DNA of 64,000 nt from Casuarina equisetifolia. Lineage: Eukaryota; Streptophyta; Magnoliopsida; Fagales; Casuarinaceae. Shown here piece after piece: positions 1 through 10,624 of this stretch. A program made the position numbers and the translations under genes. The notes beneath the pieces were generated by a model. The model saw nothing but the letters and a program-made list of their open reading frames with translations. It ran no database searches and was not told the origin of the DNA. The stretch covers positions 10,871,172-10,935,171 of the forward strand of contig CM052354.1 of the NCBI GenBank assembly GCA_028551475.1. The letters run 5' to 3'. Each line of letters begins with the position of its first letter. Positions within the stretch are counted from its first letter, which is position 1.

Positions 1-1175
1 GCAACTAGAACTGATTTGAGCTGAATGGGTCCATTATTTAACTGGACTGTTCCGACGTGTGTAATGGGTAATTTGTGTCCATTTCCAACAAGAATCTTAT
101 TGGATCCCTTGTATAAGGTTGAGTGGGAAAGTTTACCTGCTGTATCGACAATATGGGTTGATGCTCCCGAGTCTGCTATCCAATCATTTCCAGCTCTTTC
201 ATTTTTTTGAAGAGTCGCAAGTGCTTTGGGAATATTGTTTGCTTGGAAGGCATGATCAAATCGCCTCCAACATTCGAGGGCTGAATGCCCTCGCTTTTCA
301 CAAATCTGGCAAGTCAAAGTAGTGCGGGCAGGAAAGGTTTCAAGATTACCTGTTCGATTTTATGGCATTACCATCCCTTGAGCATTAGGTCGGGATGTTC
401 TATTTGTTGCCGCTGGTCCAAAACCTCTTCCTTGAGAGGTAAATGGCTGACCTCTCCCTCTAGAGGGTCCTCTTCCTCCCCTTCCTCCGCCTCGTTGTGC
501 GAAGAAGGCAGTGTTTTCATTAATGGCTAGATTGCTTGGCTTCCTGTAATATCCAAGTCTAGCTTCATATGCCTGTAGTTGTGAGATTACCTCACTGAAC
601 TTGGGCACTGGTGGTCGGAACATTGCTGACTTGAGAGATTCATATTTCTCATCAAGTATTTCCAACAAGCGGAAAGTTTTCGCTGAGTCGCTAAGTGGCT
701 TTCCAATGGCACTGAGCTGATTCAAGATATTCTTAAATTCAGTAAGAAAGGCAGAAAGAGTTTTACCTTCCTTTTGAAGATTACTGAGCTTGGTCAGTAA
801 CTCAAACTCCCTGGTTTCAGTTCTTTGGGAGAAATGATTATTGAGGGCATCCCATACTTGAGCTGCGGCTTCCAGCTCAAAGATATGTCCCATTGCTTCT
901 TCGGACAGCGTGCTGATGATCCATGATCTTACAAGAGCATCGCTTTGCTTCCAAGCTTCATGATCTAGGTTGGTTTGGATTTTATCATCCTCGCCAGCAA
1001 CTGAGATAGCTGGGCACTCAATTTCTCCAGTTACAAACCCGGTAAGTCTCTGGGTTTGGAGGAGTGACTTCATTTGAGTCATCCAAGATAGATAGTTACC
1101 TTCTGTCAATTTCATGGTAACAAAGTTACTGACATTGACATTGGTAGGGAACGGGTAAGCGGTTTGTTGAGCCAT
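1..1175 (-). pseudogene. copia gag-protease polyprotein, one nonsense codon, truncated by window
   Basis: Translation starts at the ATG at 1175 (protein start MAQQTAYPF); the open frame also extends upstream into the LTR, but those codons are not expected to be used. The first 270 or so residues form the capsid-like gag region, with the W of 'NYLSWMTQM' typical of this family, followed by a Gly/Arg-rich linker (RGGGRGGRGPSRGRG). An in-frame TAA at 362-360 stops the frame. Downstream the same frame continues with the nucleocapsid zinc knuckle CQICEKRGHSALEC and then the protease with DWIADSGAST. In an active element this would be one gag-pol polyprotein; the stop suggests inactivation or readthrough. 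Confidence 0.85.
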
Positions 1176-1201
1176 GATAAAGGAAAAGCAGTCCGGATGA
1201 A

Positions 1202-1216
1202 CCTGCTTTGATACCA
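1202..1216 (-). other. Primer binding site, initiator-Met tRNA type
   Basis: The minus strand reads TGGTATCAAAGCAGG three bases after the LTR end. It matches the plant copia pattern TGGTATCA(G)AGC, complementary to the 3' end of initiator methionine tRNA, and marks this LTR as the 5' one. Confidence 0.8.
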
Positions 1217-1219
1217 AAA

Positions 1220-1510
1220 TGATAATAATATTAAGAACAAATATGAGGAAGCTAGCAAGAAATTGGACTGGGAAAGAGAACAAAAAAACACGAAGCAAGA
1301 AATGTGTTTGTAAACAGAGGACTTTAAGTCTATTGTTTACTTGCTTATAGTTTACATCTTACACGGCTCTTATATAGCCAACCAACATAACAAAAGACAA
1401 AATACAACTTGCATGCCACTTGCATGACAAGACGTCGCCACTAGTCAGGATGCTCATCATCACATAGTGCAGTGCTGCAGGCATTTAAGAGCTCTGTCAA
1501 GAGATCAACA
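1220..1510 (-). repeat. 5' LTR of the minus-strand copia element
   Basis: On the minus strand the repeat starts TGTTGATC at 1510 and ends ATTATCA at 1220, giving the usual TG...CA ends and 291 bp. A TATA box (TATATAA, 1376-1370) sits in the middle, as expected for an LTR promoter. The partner LTR is outside the window, so the boundaries rest on the TG/CA ends and the adjoining primer site. The LTR at 4935-5228 belongs to the same family: both share similar 3' ends and a similar TATA region. Confidence 0.8.
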
Positions 1511-1531
1511 TAATATTTACGGGTCCCTCAC

Positions 1532-1948
1532 TTATCCTCCAACTTCAAAGATAGGTGACATGCTCGAGTCAACTAACTGATATCCCGGTTCCACCATCTC
1601 AATGATTCCACCAGCTTGAGACACATTCAGACATTCTTCATCACCACCTTTCTCTTGTCCAGCATAGAAGACTTGACCATTGTTAGAGTTATAATAGGAC
1701 GAAGAGACTATCGACGGTCCAGGTGCAGTTACGTCAAATGGTGAACAAGACCATTGAAAGGTGGCCCCATAGTCTTCTGGAGGGAGATAACGAGGAGTGA
1801 TTTCTTCTGAAGAGGCACCAGTACTAACAGTTGCACATAAACCGGAATCCTTCTCAGATGAACCAGCTGCTCCAGAGGAGGAGGGTGAAGAAATATTTTC
1901 ATAAATATTAATACTGTTGATAAGATCAAGAGCCTTATGGACAGACAA
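1532..1948 (-). pseudogene. Unassigned acidic protein, C-terminal relic (copy 1)
   Basis: An open frame of about 138 codons ending at 1532. No family is recognised. It is rich in Ser, Glu and Gly and contains the block PRYLPPEDYGATFQWSCSPF, which recurs with changes in the relic at 5316-6109 (PRYLPPDDYHTWFEWSCSPF). The open frame starts at a non-ATG codon, and the upstream sequence matches non-coding flanks at 15.9 and 54.4 kb, so the true 5' end is missing or lies behind an intron. The stop codon is only 20 bases from the copia LTR. Composition suggests the activation region of a transcription factor, but that is inference. Confidence 0.5.
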
Positions 1949-2995
1949 AAAACTTATTTGGAGTTCCCAGCAAGGATTGAGAATGGGGATTCCACTCCGT
2001 TTGCCGTGAAATAATCGCTTTCTCGTCTTCGAAAGCGTTCGCTAATTCTCGCAATGTTGTCTCGAGGCTTCTCTTTTATTGCTTCTCAGTACAGAGTTCA
2101 ACTTCGTTTTCCATCACCGTCACATTGAAAGTAATAAATAAAATTATCTTTGAAGACTAAAGATAAAGAAAACTCATCAACTTAGAATTCAATGATAAAC
2201 AATTTTAAAAATTAAAAATACAAAAAATTCACATCTTAGAATTTAAGGATAAATATTTATCACTTTATTGAAAACCATTTAAAAGAGATAGAGAATAAGA
2301 ACGTTTACAACTCTTGAAACAAATGTAAGAAATAAAAAAATTAAAAATAAACTAATTTTTAATTATTATAGACTTAATCTCATAATTTGTTTTGCTTACA
2401 AAAGAGCAAAGTTTTTTTTATCAAAGTGATATTCTTATCTTAAATAGTCTAGTTAAAGAAGAGTAATTACATAGTAAATGATAATATGTGTTCTGAAGAT
2501 AGTTAAATACAAATAATTACATAATAAATGATGGTATGGGTTTTCAAGATGGTCAAAGATATTAATTGCTTTTCATTGGCAAAAAAATAGGTGTCTTGGA
2601 AATTGATTCTAGGCTCAGCTCTCCATGTGGATTATTAATGAACATTGGACTTGGCTTGAATCCCAGATGGACTAAGTGTGTATAATTCCTAAGCTTGTGC
2701 TGGATTAATTTGGGTTAGTCCAAAATGAGCTTTGTCACTTGAAAACCAATTTTCATTCGCAAACAAATGTTGCTTAGAACATTTTGATTCCAGATTCAAG
2801 TGTGTAAGGTTTAGGTATGTGAGTTAGATGCGTGTTTAATTTTTTTTATTTTTTTATTTTTATTTTTATAAAGAAAGGATTTAGGACTGATATCCCGCAG
2901 GTCTCTTGATGGTCATTTGAATGACAGTAAGGGAAATTCTTGGTAGCCAAACGCCCATTTTAGGGGCCTAGATCAGGCAGGGCCAGCCTAGGATA
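1949..2995. other. Gene-free duplicated flank
   Basis: AT-rich DNA without a convincing open frame. Its first part (about 1935-2100) is also found at 54430-54620 and, more diverged, at 16100-16270. Blocks such as 2460-2570 contain short imperfect repeats of an 'ATTACATAGTAAATGAT' type that are more numerous in copy B (54985-55165). Confidence 0.7.
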
Positions 2996-2996
2996 A

Positions 2997-3198
2997 AACT
3001 ATGCTAGCGGGGTGCGTTCAAGAACTATTGAACATGAAATTCAAGTGTTTGAAGTGACGGATCATTCACTTCAGTTTGCCGACACAACGTTAGCTTTCGC
3101 GAGTTTTCAACATCATTACCCCCAACGGAGCTCCGAGGACACGAGTATCAAACCAAGTCAGGCAGCCATTACGCACCTCAACTTGCTTTACAGATAAC
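2997..3198 (+). pseudogene. Short conserved coding-like stretch, copy A (unassigned)
   Basis: This stretch and 58170-58364 are highly similar and both end in a TAA at the same place. Copy B is open for about 61 codons (core EIQVFEKTDHSLQFADTTLA), while copy A lacks two bases after 'LAFA' and changes frame before rejoining at HLNLLY. The product is not recognised. It could be a terminal exon of a lost gene, or non-coding DNA that happens to be open. Confidence 0.3.
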
Positions 3199-3494
3199 TA
3201 ACCTTGAAATTTTATTTCTGTAATGGTTATGGCTATAATGCATCAACGTAAAGGTCAGGTTTTATCTTGGAATTATGATGATTTAGTTTAAGATATAGGC
3301 AAGATGAGTAATTAAGACTTGTTTTAGTACCCAAATTAGACGAAAAAGAAGAAAAAGGATTGAGAAGTTAACAAAAGCAAGGTAGCTAATGAGAGTGAAA
3401 AATTTAAGAATATGATGGCTGTTGACTGACGCCGGGCGTGAAGAAGTGCTCGGGGATTGTCTAATCAATAATTTACTCAACAACGTTTGATATC

Positions 3495-3721
3495 TGTTAA
3501 TGATACAATTGATATAACTTTCTTATTATGTCCTTCAATTACATTAGGTTTTCCTGATTGTGTTAGGTATATATTTTCCATATATAACTAGAGTTAGATG
3601 TGTATATAAAAACGCAGTCCAGTAAAGCTTTTTCATCATTGCAGATTCAATATAATTAAATTTTCTCAACTCGTGGGTTCTATGATTTCCCTTCCTTCCT
3701 CCATATTCATATTTCATGATA
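3495..3721 (+). mobile_element. Solo-LTR-like insertion, 227 bp, target duplication ATATC
   Basis: Copy B has uninterrupted sequence here (GTTTGATATCATTTTTC). In copy A 227 bp are inserted and ATATC is repeated on both sides (3490-3494 and 3722-3726). The insert starts TGTTAATG, contains a TATA box (TATATAAAA near 3605) and resembles a copia LTR. It ends in GATA rather than CA, so the right terminus is either decayed or the element is of another kind. Confidence 0.65.
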
Positions 3722-3726
3722 ATATC

Positions 3727-4931
3727 ATTTTTCTACCCGAAACAGAAAGACAAAAAGGTGCCGGGCAGCAAACTAAGATGATGAGGATGAGGGGAAGGCT
3801 CGTTTCCTGCAGTCGAGACAGGGAGCTAAGACTGTTCCTCACTTTCATAATCTCGAGGAGAAGGTTCACTGTTTATTTGATTAGATTTTGTGGACCCTAA
3901 GAAGCTACTTGTAAATTAATCTACTGCACCGAACAAGAAGATGAAGCAAATGGGTGGGGAGACGAAAGTCATAATCAGCGTGACTTTTTTCTGGAAAGTT
4001 AATGAAGTGCAACCACGTTCTGGAGATGGAAAAACAACGAGTCCTTTCTGTGATGGTTTCTTGCAAGATTCCTCTTGGTCTTGTCCAATCTGCACGGCCA
4101 TGGGAGCTTATGCTCTCTTGTCATATGCGGGAAAAAAAAAAATAGCCTTGTGCACTTTAGAGAACATCCTTAGTTTTGGGCCTACAAGCTAGGGCTCTAG
4201 TTTTTGATCCTTTTGTCATGATTTTCCAGATGAAGATGGTTAGTTCGGTCATTGGGTGACGAAAAGTTACTCGCTGTTTAAATGAGTTTGGATCATAATA
4301 GTTTTGACCATGTGTTTAGACGTGAAGAATATTTTCTGCCGCTAAAATTCATCAATCTCCAAATTATCTACTAAGTGAGACTTGTCATGTGGTTTTTATA
4401 GATCGACTTCTATGTATTTACTTCGAGTGACATAAGACTTGAGAGGAGATTGAAGCCTCAGAATTTAAACATATCTGAAGTTTTGGCACAATAATTATGA
4501 AAATATAGAAGAAAAGTGAATATTGGCAATTGCAATTGCATGTTTCTTCAAAATTTCCTTGTAATTCTATTGTGCATATGCTAATTAACGGCATAGCGTA
4601 CCACGATATTTTAGTTCGATTTCTTCATTAAGGCTGGCAAAGTTGCTATGCAAGGAGATAGTTCATACAGCATTTTGCCTATAGTTGTACCAGAGAAACT
4701 CTATCATTTTGCCTACGTGGTGTGGTCATGCATAATTAAGTCTTTTCATTGCCATTTTTGTGGTTCACAATCTGCATGTTATTTCTCTCTTCCTCTCTCT
4801 TTTTTAATTTTTAATTTTATTTTTTAGTATGCCTCCTTTAGTTACATGAGCATTATTTATATACTAAGAACGAACATCATTTGTTTCTTCAGTTCAAAGC
4901 TGTCAATATTGTTAAATCAGTTTGTCTTTAA
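3727..4931. other. Gene-free stretch upstream of the inserted block
   Basis: Most of it matches 58610-59535 in copy B. A stretch of about 330 bp (3897-4225) is absent from copy B and has a modest open frame without recognisable domains. A pyrimidine-rich run lies near 4780-4805. No gene is supported. Confidence 0.6.
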
Positions 4932-4934
4932 AAT

Positions 4935-5228
4935 TGAAAATAATATTCAAGATAAATATAAGAAAATAAGACAGATATTGCAATAATAAGGTTAGAAGCA
5001 GGATGATTATGAGAAAATAAGAACCATAAGAGAGAGAGAGAAAACGAAGCAAGTACAAGGAAACTTAAGAGAGCTCGTGTTTTGTTTGCTTATGGATTAC
5101 GTCCTGCCATGCCATTATATAGGCAAGGGAGTTCACAAAAGACAAAAATATAAGTTGCTTGGTAACAGAAGCAACTTGTGAGAACCTTATCTTTTACACA
5201 GGTGGTTCTACATAATAATCTTTCAACA
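4935..5228 (-). repeat. Lone copia LTR, same family as 1220-1510
   Basis: On the minus strand it starts TGTTGAAAG at 5228 and ends ATTATTTTCA at 4935 (294 bp), with a TATA box in CCTATATAATGG near 5120. Middle and 3' parts resemble the LTR at 1220-1510. No primer site follows it, so it is either a 3' LTR or a solo LTR. The bases flanking it (AAAAT and AGACC) do not form a target duplication, so it probably arrived with the neighbouring relic as one block. Confidence 0.7.
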
Positions 5229-5315
5229 AGACCCGTGGGGCCCTCTCTCTTCTAGCTTTTCATCATGATGCGTAGAGCCTATTGACTCAATTTCTGAGGC
5301 TATCGAAACGTAGTC

Positions 5316-6109
5316 CTACAAGGCTACGAGAGCTGCAAGTTGATCTTCTTCCATGCTTCGCTCTATCACGGTGCACGTTCCAGCTATTGTTCCATACTCC
5401 TCTCTAACTATGTTTTCCACGTTGCAAGTTGCCATGAGCGCATCACCACCAAATTCTCCAAGATCAACGTCAGCGCTTATACCGTAGGTTGTAGTATCCA
5501 ACTGCACATTATCTTCCAAATACAGCCAGGAGAAGATAACTACATCTTCATAATTAAAACCATTTACTAGCCTGTCAATGGTGGGACTCATTGCTTAAGC
5601 AGCATATAGTGGGAAATCTTCTTCCATCTCAAGTGGATAGTTTGTGAGCTCAACGTTACAATCTTGCACTTGAAACGACCCAGGAGATACGGGCTCTTCT
5701 TTTATTTGAACATGCAACTATGGTAATAACTCTGGGAACATGTCTGGATTGAGATCAACTTGTTCTTGAGTGTAGAAAGGGTCGGATTGCATGTCTAGTT
5801 CTTGCACCATACGTGTTGATGACTCTCCTATCTCAAAGGTTCCTAATCCCCCAACTATTGGCTGAAAAGCTTCTTCTTGCTCTGCGTAATAAGACTGTAC
5901 AACATTAAGATAATTGTTTGGTGGGGAAGGAAGGTAAGGTCCTGGTGTAATAATATCAAAGGGTGAGCATGACCATTCAAACCAGGTATGGTAATCATCC
6001 GGTGGAAGATACCGTGGAATTATTTCTTCAAATGTAGCATCATCAATGGTGGCACATAACCTTGAATCTTTTGAAGAGGTGGTGACTCTAGAAGAGGCAG
6101 ACGAATAAG
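5316..6109 (-). pseudogene. Unassigned acidic protein, C-terminal relic (copy 2), two nonsense codons
   Basis: A single minus-strand frame can be followed from about 6109 to the stop at 5316, broken by a TAG (5720-5718) and a TAA (5598-5596). It encodes an acidic Ser/Glu-rich sequence sharing the PRYLPPDDYxxxFxWSCSPF block with the relic at 1532-1948, followed by a stretch with VQIKEEPVSP, which fits the SUMO-acceptor pattern seen in many transcription factors. The long continuous frame indicates former coding sequence. The N-terminal part, which should carry any DNA-binding domain, is absent, and I cannot assign a family. The block 4932-6139 is missing from copy B. Confidence 0.55.
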
Positions 6110-6222
6110 TTGTTAAAAAACCAATATTGCTAACATTTAATACATTTGGTCTTTATTGTTTGGTAAACTGAAACATCTTTTGCATGTTCGGTTTGAACTC
6201 TAACAGAATAAAAGCAGGAATA

Positions 6223-9200
6223 ATGACATACAATGATCTTGAGAGATACATTCTCAATAATCAAGCCTATGAAATTGAAAGCAGAAAAAGCGGAAGGGAT
6301 TGACTTCCAGGAGGATGACGGTTCAAGCTATTCTTCCAGCAAAGATGCTTTTGGATCATTTTCTTCAAAGTGGATGAGAGGGAAGAGGGGCTCTTAGAAA
6401 GCCCCTGACATGTTTATTTGAAAGAGAAACATGCTTATACCATTCAGTTTTCCGATGTGGAGGCAATAAGGGAAATTTGCGAAGTTGTTGTTCGGTGAAG
6501 ATGTAACAGGAGGGCGCAAGGGTGTACGCACTGCTTTAGCATTGTCTAATGGAATTACAAATCTAGCAGGTATGCAATATATCCATTTACTTAGTTGAAA
6601 GAATTAATTTCATCCGCTTCTTATCTAATCTTGTTTTTGATACTCCTTTTTACCATGTCATATCCAGTGTGAAACTCATAAAGAACCCTAAGCATACGAG
6701 GGTATTGATATGGAATTAGCAGGATATAATATTTCAACTTTTGAAAACAATGAAATTGGTGTTTTCTATTTATGTACTTTTCAGTTGACTGTACTGGTCA
6801 GAGGAAAAAAAATTGAGTTTCTAGTAAATAAAGGATTTGTTAGAATACAAGAACAATTTTTGGTCTAAGACTCGAAATTTGTATGGAGAATATGTATTCT
6901 TTCATAGACAAACTCGGGCTTTTGAAAGCAACTTGTAAAATTTTGTCTCTCCGCAGTGGTATTTATAAGATCGTGGTCCATCCTTAGTAAACTTCTTGTC
7001 TATTCATTGTATGCCTATGAGAAACATTGTATATTTTTAACTATATAGTGAACAATAAACTGGAATTTTAGCAACGGTTTTTGGAGAGTTGTGGAAATTG
7101 GAACCACTGTATGAAAAAAGGAAGAGTAAATGGTGAAGAGAAATGGACTGGTTACTCTTCCCTACCAACTACATGGTTGAGTTAGTTCCTACCAAGCAAA
7201 ATGGTGCAAATGGCCGGACCTTAGAGGTATATACTATTTCACTTGGATCTGTAACAATGGAAGTATTAGTCCTAATTTTGGTCTGATCTGCATTCAAAAT
7301 ATATCTATGCAGATAATGACGCCAAAAGCCCATGTTGACATCCACATGAATCTACCAGCACTTCAAAAGTTAAGACTCTATGCTTATTGAAGGAGATCTC
7401 TTTATTCCCATCAAAATTGATAGGATGTTTTTATCTATATCTATAATAATGTTAATACTGTTGATTTTTCATTTGTCAAGATACACTTGATTCAATGGTG
7501 AATATTGAGTTTTGGTACGCAAAAAGGGATAGTCGGGCAGAAGGAAGGAATGCTAGTGAAAGTCATAGCAAGAGATGGTGGCTTCCGTCATCTCAAGTAC
7601 CAAAGATGGGGCTTTCTGACATCGAAAGGAAGAAACTACTTCATCGTGGAAGACTGGTCAATGGTGAATATTGAGTTTTGGTACGCAAAAGGGGATAGTC
7701 GGGCAGAAGGAAGGAATACTAGTGAAAGTCAAAGCAAGAGATGGTGGCTTCCGTCACCTCAAGTGCCAAAGATGGGGCTTTTTGACATCGAAAGGAAGAA
7801 ACTGCTTCACCGATGAAGACTGGTACATGAAGTATCAAGGCTGCAAAATCAATCAACAAAAGTGTTTTGCTTGAAATGCACATTCCATCTGTTATTGGGG
7901 ATGCCCTTCACAAGGTAATTAAACTTTTTCTATGAGAAGTACTTCATTACTCAACCTTTTAGAATTCTGATGAGGAAATCTTTCTTGAAATGCCACAATT
8001 TGAATTACGAAAGTTCCCATTGGTGCTCAACACTACAAAATGGGGACAAGGTTTGTGTGCTTGAACATCATTTTGAAGATTCTTGTTATGATTAGACTTA
8101 CAAATTAAATTTTGTAATTTTTAATCCTCATTGCAAAGTTGTAATTTATTGACTATGTATCAATTTATGTATTCAATCTGGGAAGGCAAGGCTTAGTGAA
8201 GAATTGTACAGGACCTTGCTTGCAAAATCAAGCTCACAATAGGAGATACTCAATTCCTTGAATTTCAAATCTAAACATAGTACTCTTGGGGTCATTAGCA
8301 GGCTAGAAACTACTATATTTGCATGGAAAGTGAAACTTACAGAACAAGATAGTGGTAAATCCTAGTTCAAATATCATGGTAAATGATCCAATGTCAAAGA
8401 TGGAAAGGATGGAGTCATTGTTAGGCCATGCAGAAGCCTTCCTAAATCGACTTAGGACAATATATCCAAACCTTCCTTACATGTTTCTTGGTGTTACAAA
8501 AATTCAATATGACAAGGTGAGTTATCAAGTATTTATGTTCATTTTGCCAACTTTCTCCATACATCTTTACATATCCACATTTTTTAGCTTCTTTTCTTCT
8601 TTTTCGAGATATTTAGTTTTGCCATATAAGAATGATTTCTCTAGTATGTGCTAATGGGAACTAAAATATTGTTTGTTACCATAATGGTCCTTAAATTTAC
8701 ATTGCCTTTCGTTACAGCTGTTTAGTTCATTCTTTGACACTTTACAAATATTTGTCTTCATCAGACTGTTTTACTAGGACTAACCTATACATCACTGCAT
8801 AAAGATATTTTGGTAGAAATAAGTGGTAATTTTCTTTTTCGTTCTTGCAGGATGCAGGGCATTCAATTCTAGAAGTATATTCTTGTGTTCTTGGAAACTT
8901 GGCCTATAGCATACTGCCTAGGATAAGGGATATTTTGCAAGAAGATGCCTTAAGCAATCCAAATTCACCAGTGCCAACATGGTGCTTCCTTGATACGAGT
9001 CTCTATGAAACTCCATCGGTTACTTCACGTGTAAGGCACTCGCTAATTGACCAGATAAACATGGTGTGTAGAATGTGTAGTGAATCTCTTTCAGGTACCA
9101 TTCGGATTTGGAATTGACATATGGTGGGTTAAAAGCAAGTTCTTTGGCTGCAACATTAGGACAAAATAGAGTATGGTGCATTGCGAAAGAGGCTTGTATG

Positions 9201-9227
9201 AGTGTTTCTCCTAAAAATTCATCCTAA
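6223..9227 (+). pseudogene. RopGEF (PRONE-domain Rho GTPase exchange factor) pseudogene, copy A
   Basis: RopGEFs activate plant ROP GTPases at the plasma membrane through the PRONE domain. Six exon remnants are visible: 6223-6569, 7072-7226, 7313-about 7378, 7480-7914, 8177-8515 and 8851-9227. They encode the Ser-rich variable N-terminus, then PRONE pieces [46 protein letters not shown] (the conserved double Trp), YPNLPYMFL and LGNLAYSILPRI. Lesions: a stop and a deletion in exon 1, a 2-bp deletion before GEDVTGG, TGA for Arg at 7134-7136, an extra base in exon 3, a donor GT to GA after exon 3, an acceptor AG to AA before exon 4, a 166-bp tandem duplication inside exon 4, stops in exon 5, and a frameshift near the C-terminus. 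Clearly non-functional. The overall sequence best fits the RopGEF7-like subgroup, from memory of the family. Confidence 0.9.
7493..7824 (+). repeat. 166-bp tandem duplication inside the PRONE exon
   Basis: The stretch from CAATGGTGAATATTGAG at 7493 is repeated from 7659 with only a few changes. The period of 166 is not a multiple of three, so the second copy is out of frame. Copy B has a single unit at the matching place. The two units are very alike, so the event is younger than the A/B split. Confidence 0.9.
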
Positions 9228-10083
9228 TTAAAGGAAAAAGATAGTAATTTCAATTGATTTTTTTGCAAATGATGCTATTACTTTAACATAATGAGATACA
9301 AACTAATGTTTGGTTTGCCTTGAAAACAATGTCTAGTTAAGTTGTTGGCAAACTTTGGATGTATTGCTCGGAAATACATAGTATAGAATTATTATGTGTA
9401 TATTGATTATAGATAGAATTCTTCAATTGATCCAAGTAGCATTTAGATTTGTTTGTAAGTGTCTTAAGATGAGACAAGACAAAAATGAAACTTATTAGGA
9501 ATTCTTGTACAGACAGACTTGATTTGGCTTTGGTAAAATCTACAAACTAGGAATATGTTTACAAGAAAAAAAATAACAAAAAATACTTGATCTTGGAATT
9601 TGTCAGAAAATTTCAGATTAATCAACCAATAGATTTAAAATATTATCATTCTTCATCCTCCATTAGAAAGACAGTTGTAAAGGATCCAAAGGGATAATTA
9701 AATGCGTAAAGCTCTTTATCTTATATGTGTTTTTGTATATTTAAGAATATCATTTTCTTAATAATTTATTTTAAAGGAAGGAATTAAGTCTTTTACAACA
9801 TGAACATTAAGAACGAATTACCATTTAATATAAATTAAATATAATGTACCATACAATATTAAAATCTAATATAAATTATTCTTTTATATTAATAATTACC
9901 ATTTAATATATATATACAACTAAACATACTAAAATAGAAACTCTTAAAATATAATGAAAAAAGTCCAAAGTATCATGTGCACAATGTTGCATAACAACAA
10001 CCAAATAAATATCATCAAGTCCTAATGCTAACACATAATTTCAGTAGCACCACAACAATCCCATCCTACCCAATTTACTAACG
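9228..10083. other. Gene-free AT-rich stretch downstream of RopGEF copy A
   Basis: Matches 62770-63470 in copy B, with a more AT-rich segment around 9780-9960 (simple ATTTAATATA-type sequence) that is mostly missing there. No open frame of interest. Confidence 0.7.
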
Positions 10084-10084
10084 T

Positions 10085-10260
10085 TGAAGGGAGCTCCAGT
10101 CTCCCATCATCTCAAGTACCAAAGATTGAATTCTATAAATGAAAGAAACTGCTTCAACATCAAGGGTGCTGCATTAAGTTTGGCAGCCAAATCAATCATA
10201 GAAAGGCAAATTCTTCATTATCATCATCATGTACTTGAGACTCCCAAATTAGTTGTCAAA
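10085..10260 (+). pseudogene. Extra PRONE-exon-like relic, copy A
   Basis: The bases CTCAAGTACCAAAGAT at about 10110 are identical to part of RopGEF exon 4 (7592 onwards), and GAAAGAAACTGCTTCA follows at the distance expected for the ERKKLL codons. The stretch continues with AAATCAATCATAG, like the KSI codons of the same exon. This is a short, highly decayed third piece of PRONE sequence behind the main pseudogene, and copy B has it too (63475-63640). It could be a remnant of an older tandem RopGEF. Confidence 0.5.
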
Positions 10261-10624
10261 AATGTTTTTCCACAATTTCAACCTTTTATAATTGGAATTT
10301 TTTACAAATATATGGAGAAAAAGGCAAGTTTTGGCAGCAATATCAAGTCAGAACAAAATTTGGTGCATTGGCATTCTGTATGTGATCCTGGCAATTCACA
10401 TTTGAAAAGTTCCTCCTGCTTTACTCAATTAGGAAGTTTATCTTTTACATCCATTTCTTTATTCTAAGTAAATTGCAGACTCTCTTCAACAATAGAAGAA
10501 CAAGAAGAAAAAAAAAAACTCAAACCCAATAGTAAAACAAGACCAGCAGAAATACAACTAGTAAAAACAAACTTTACTTTCAATTGAAATTTTGGATTGG
10601 AATTGCTAAGGCTAAGAATATATT

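Larger units (their letters stand above)
1..1510 (-). mobile_element. Ty1/copia LTR retrotransposon, 5' part, cut by window edge
   Basis: Reading leftwards on the minus strand, the order is LTR (1510-1220), primer binding site (1216-1202), gag start (1175), CCHC zinc knuckle (311-270) and aspartic protease DSGA motif (about 180-165). The integrase, reverse transcriptase and 3' LTR must lie left of base 1. The order is that of Ty1/copia elements up to protease, and the gag resembles the large copia gag family with a UBN2/DUF4219-like N-terminus. One in-frame stop separates gag from the zinc knuckle, so this copy is probably not autonomous. Confidence 0.9.

Noticed and set aside
3283..3483. Hydrophobic minus-strand frame also present at 58447-58734
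   Set aside because: Present in both duplicates because the DNA is duplicated; frame ends differ and composition is that of T-rich non-coding DNA.
4935..5228. Independent solo LTR insertion
   Set aside because: Flanks AAAAT and AGACC are not a target duplication; the LTR seems to be part of the larger inserted block.
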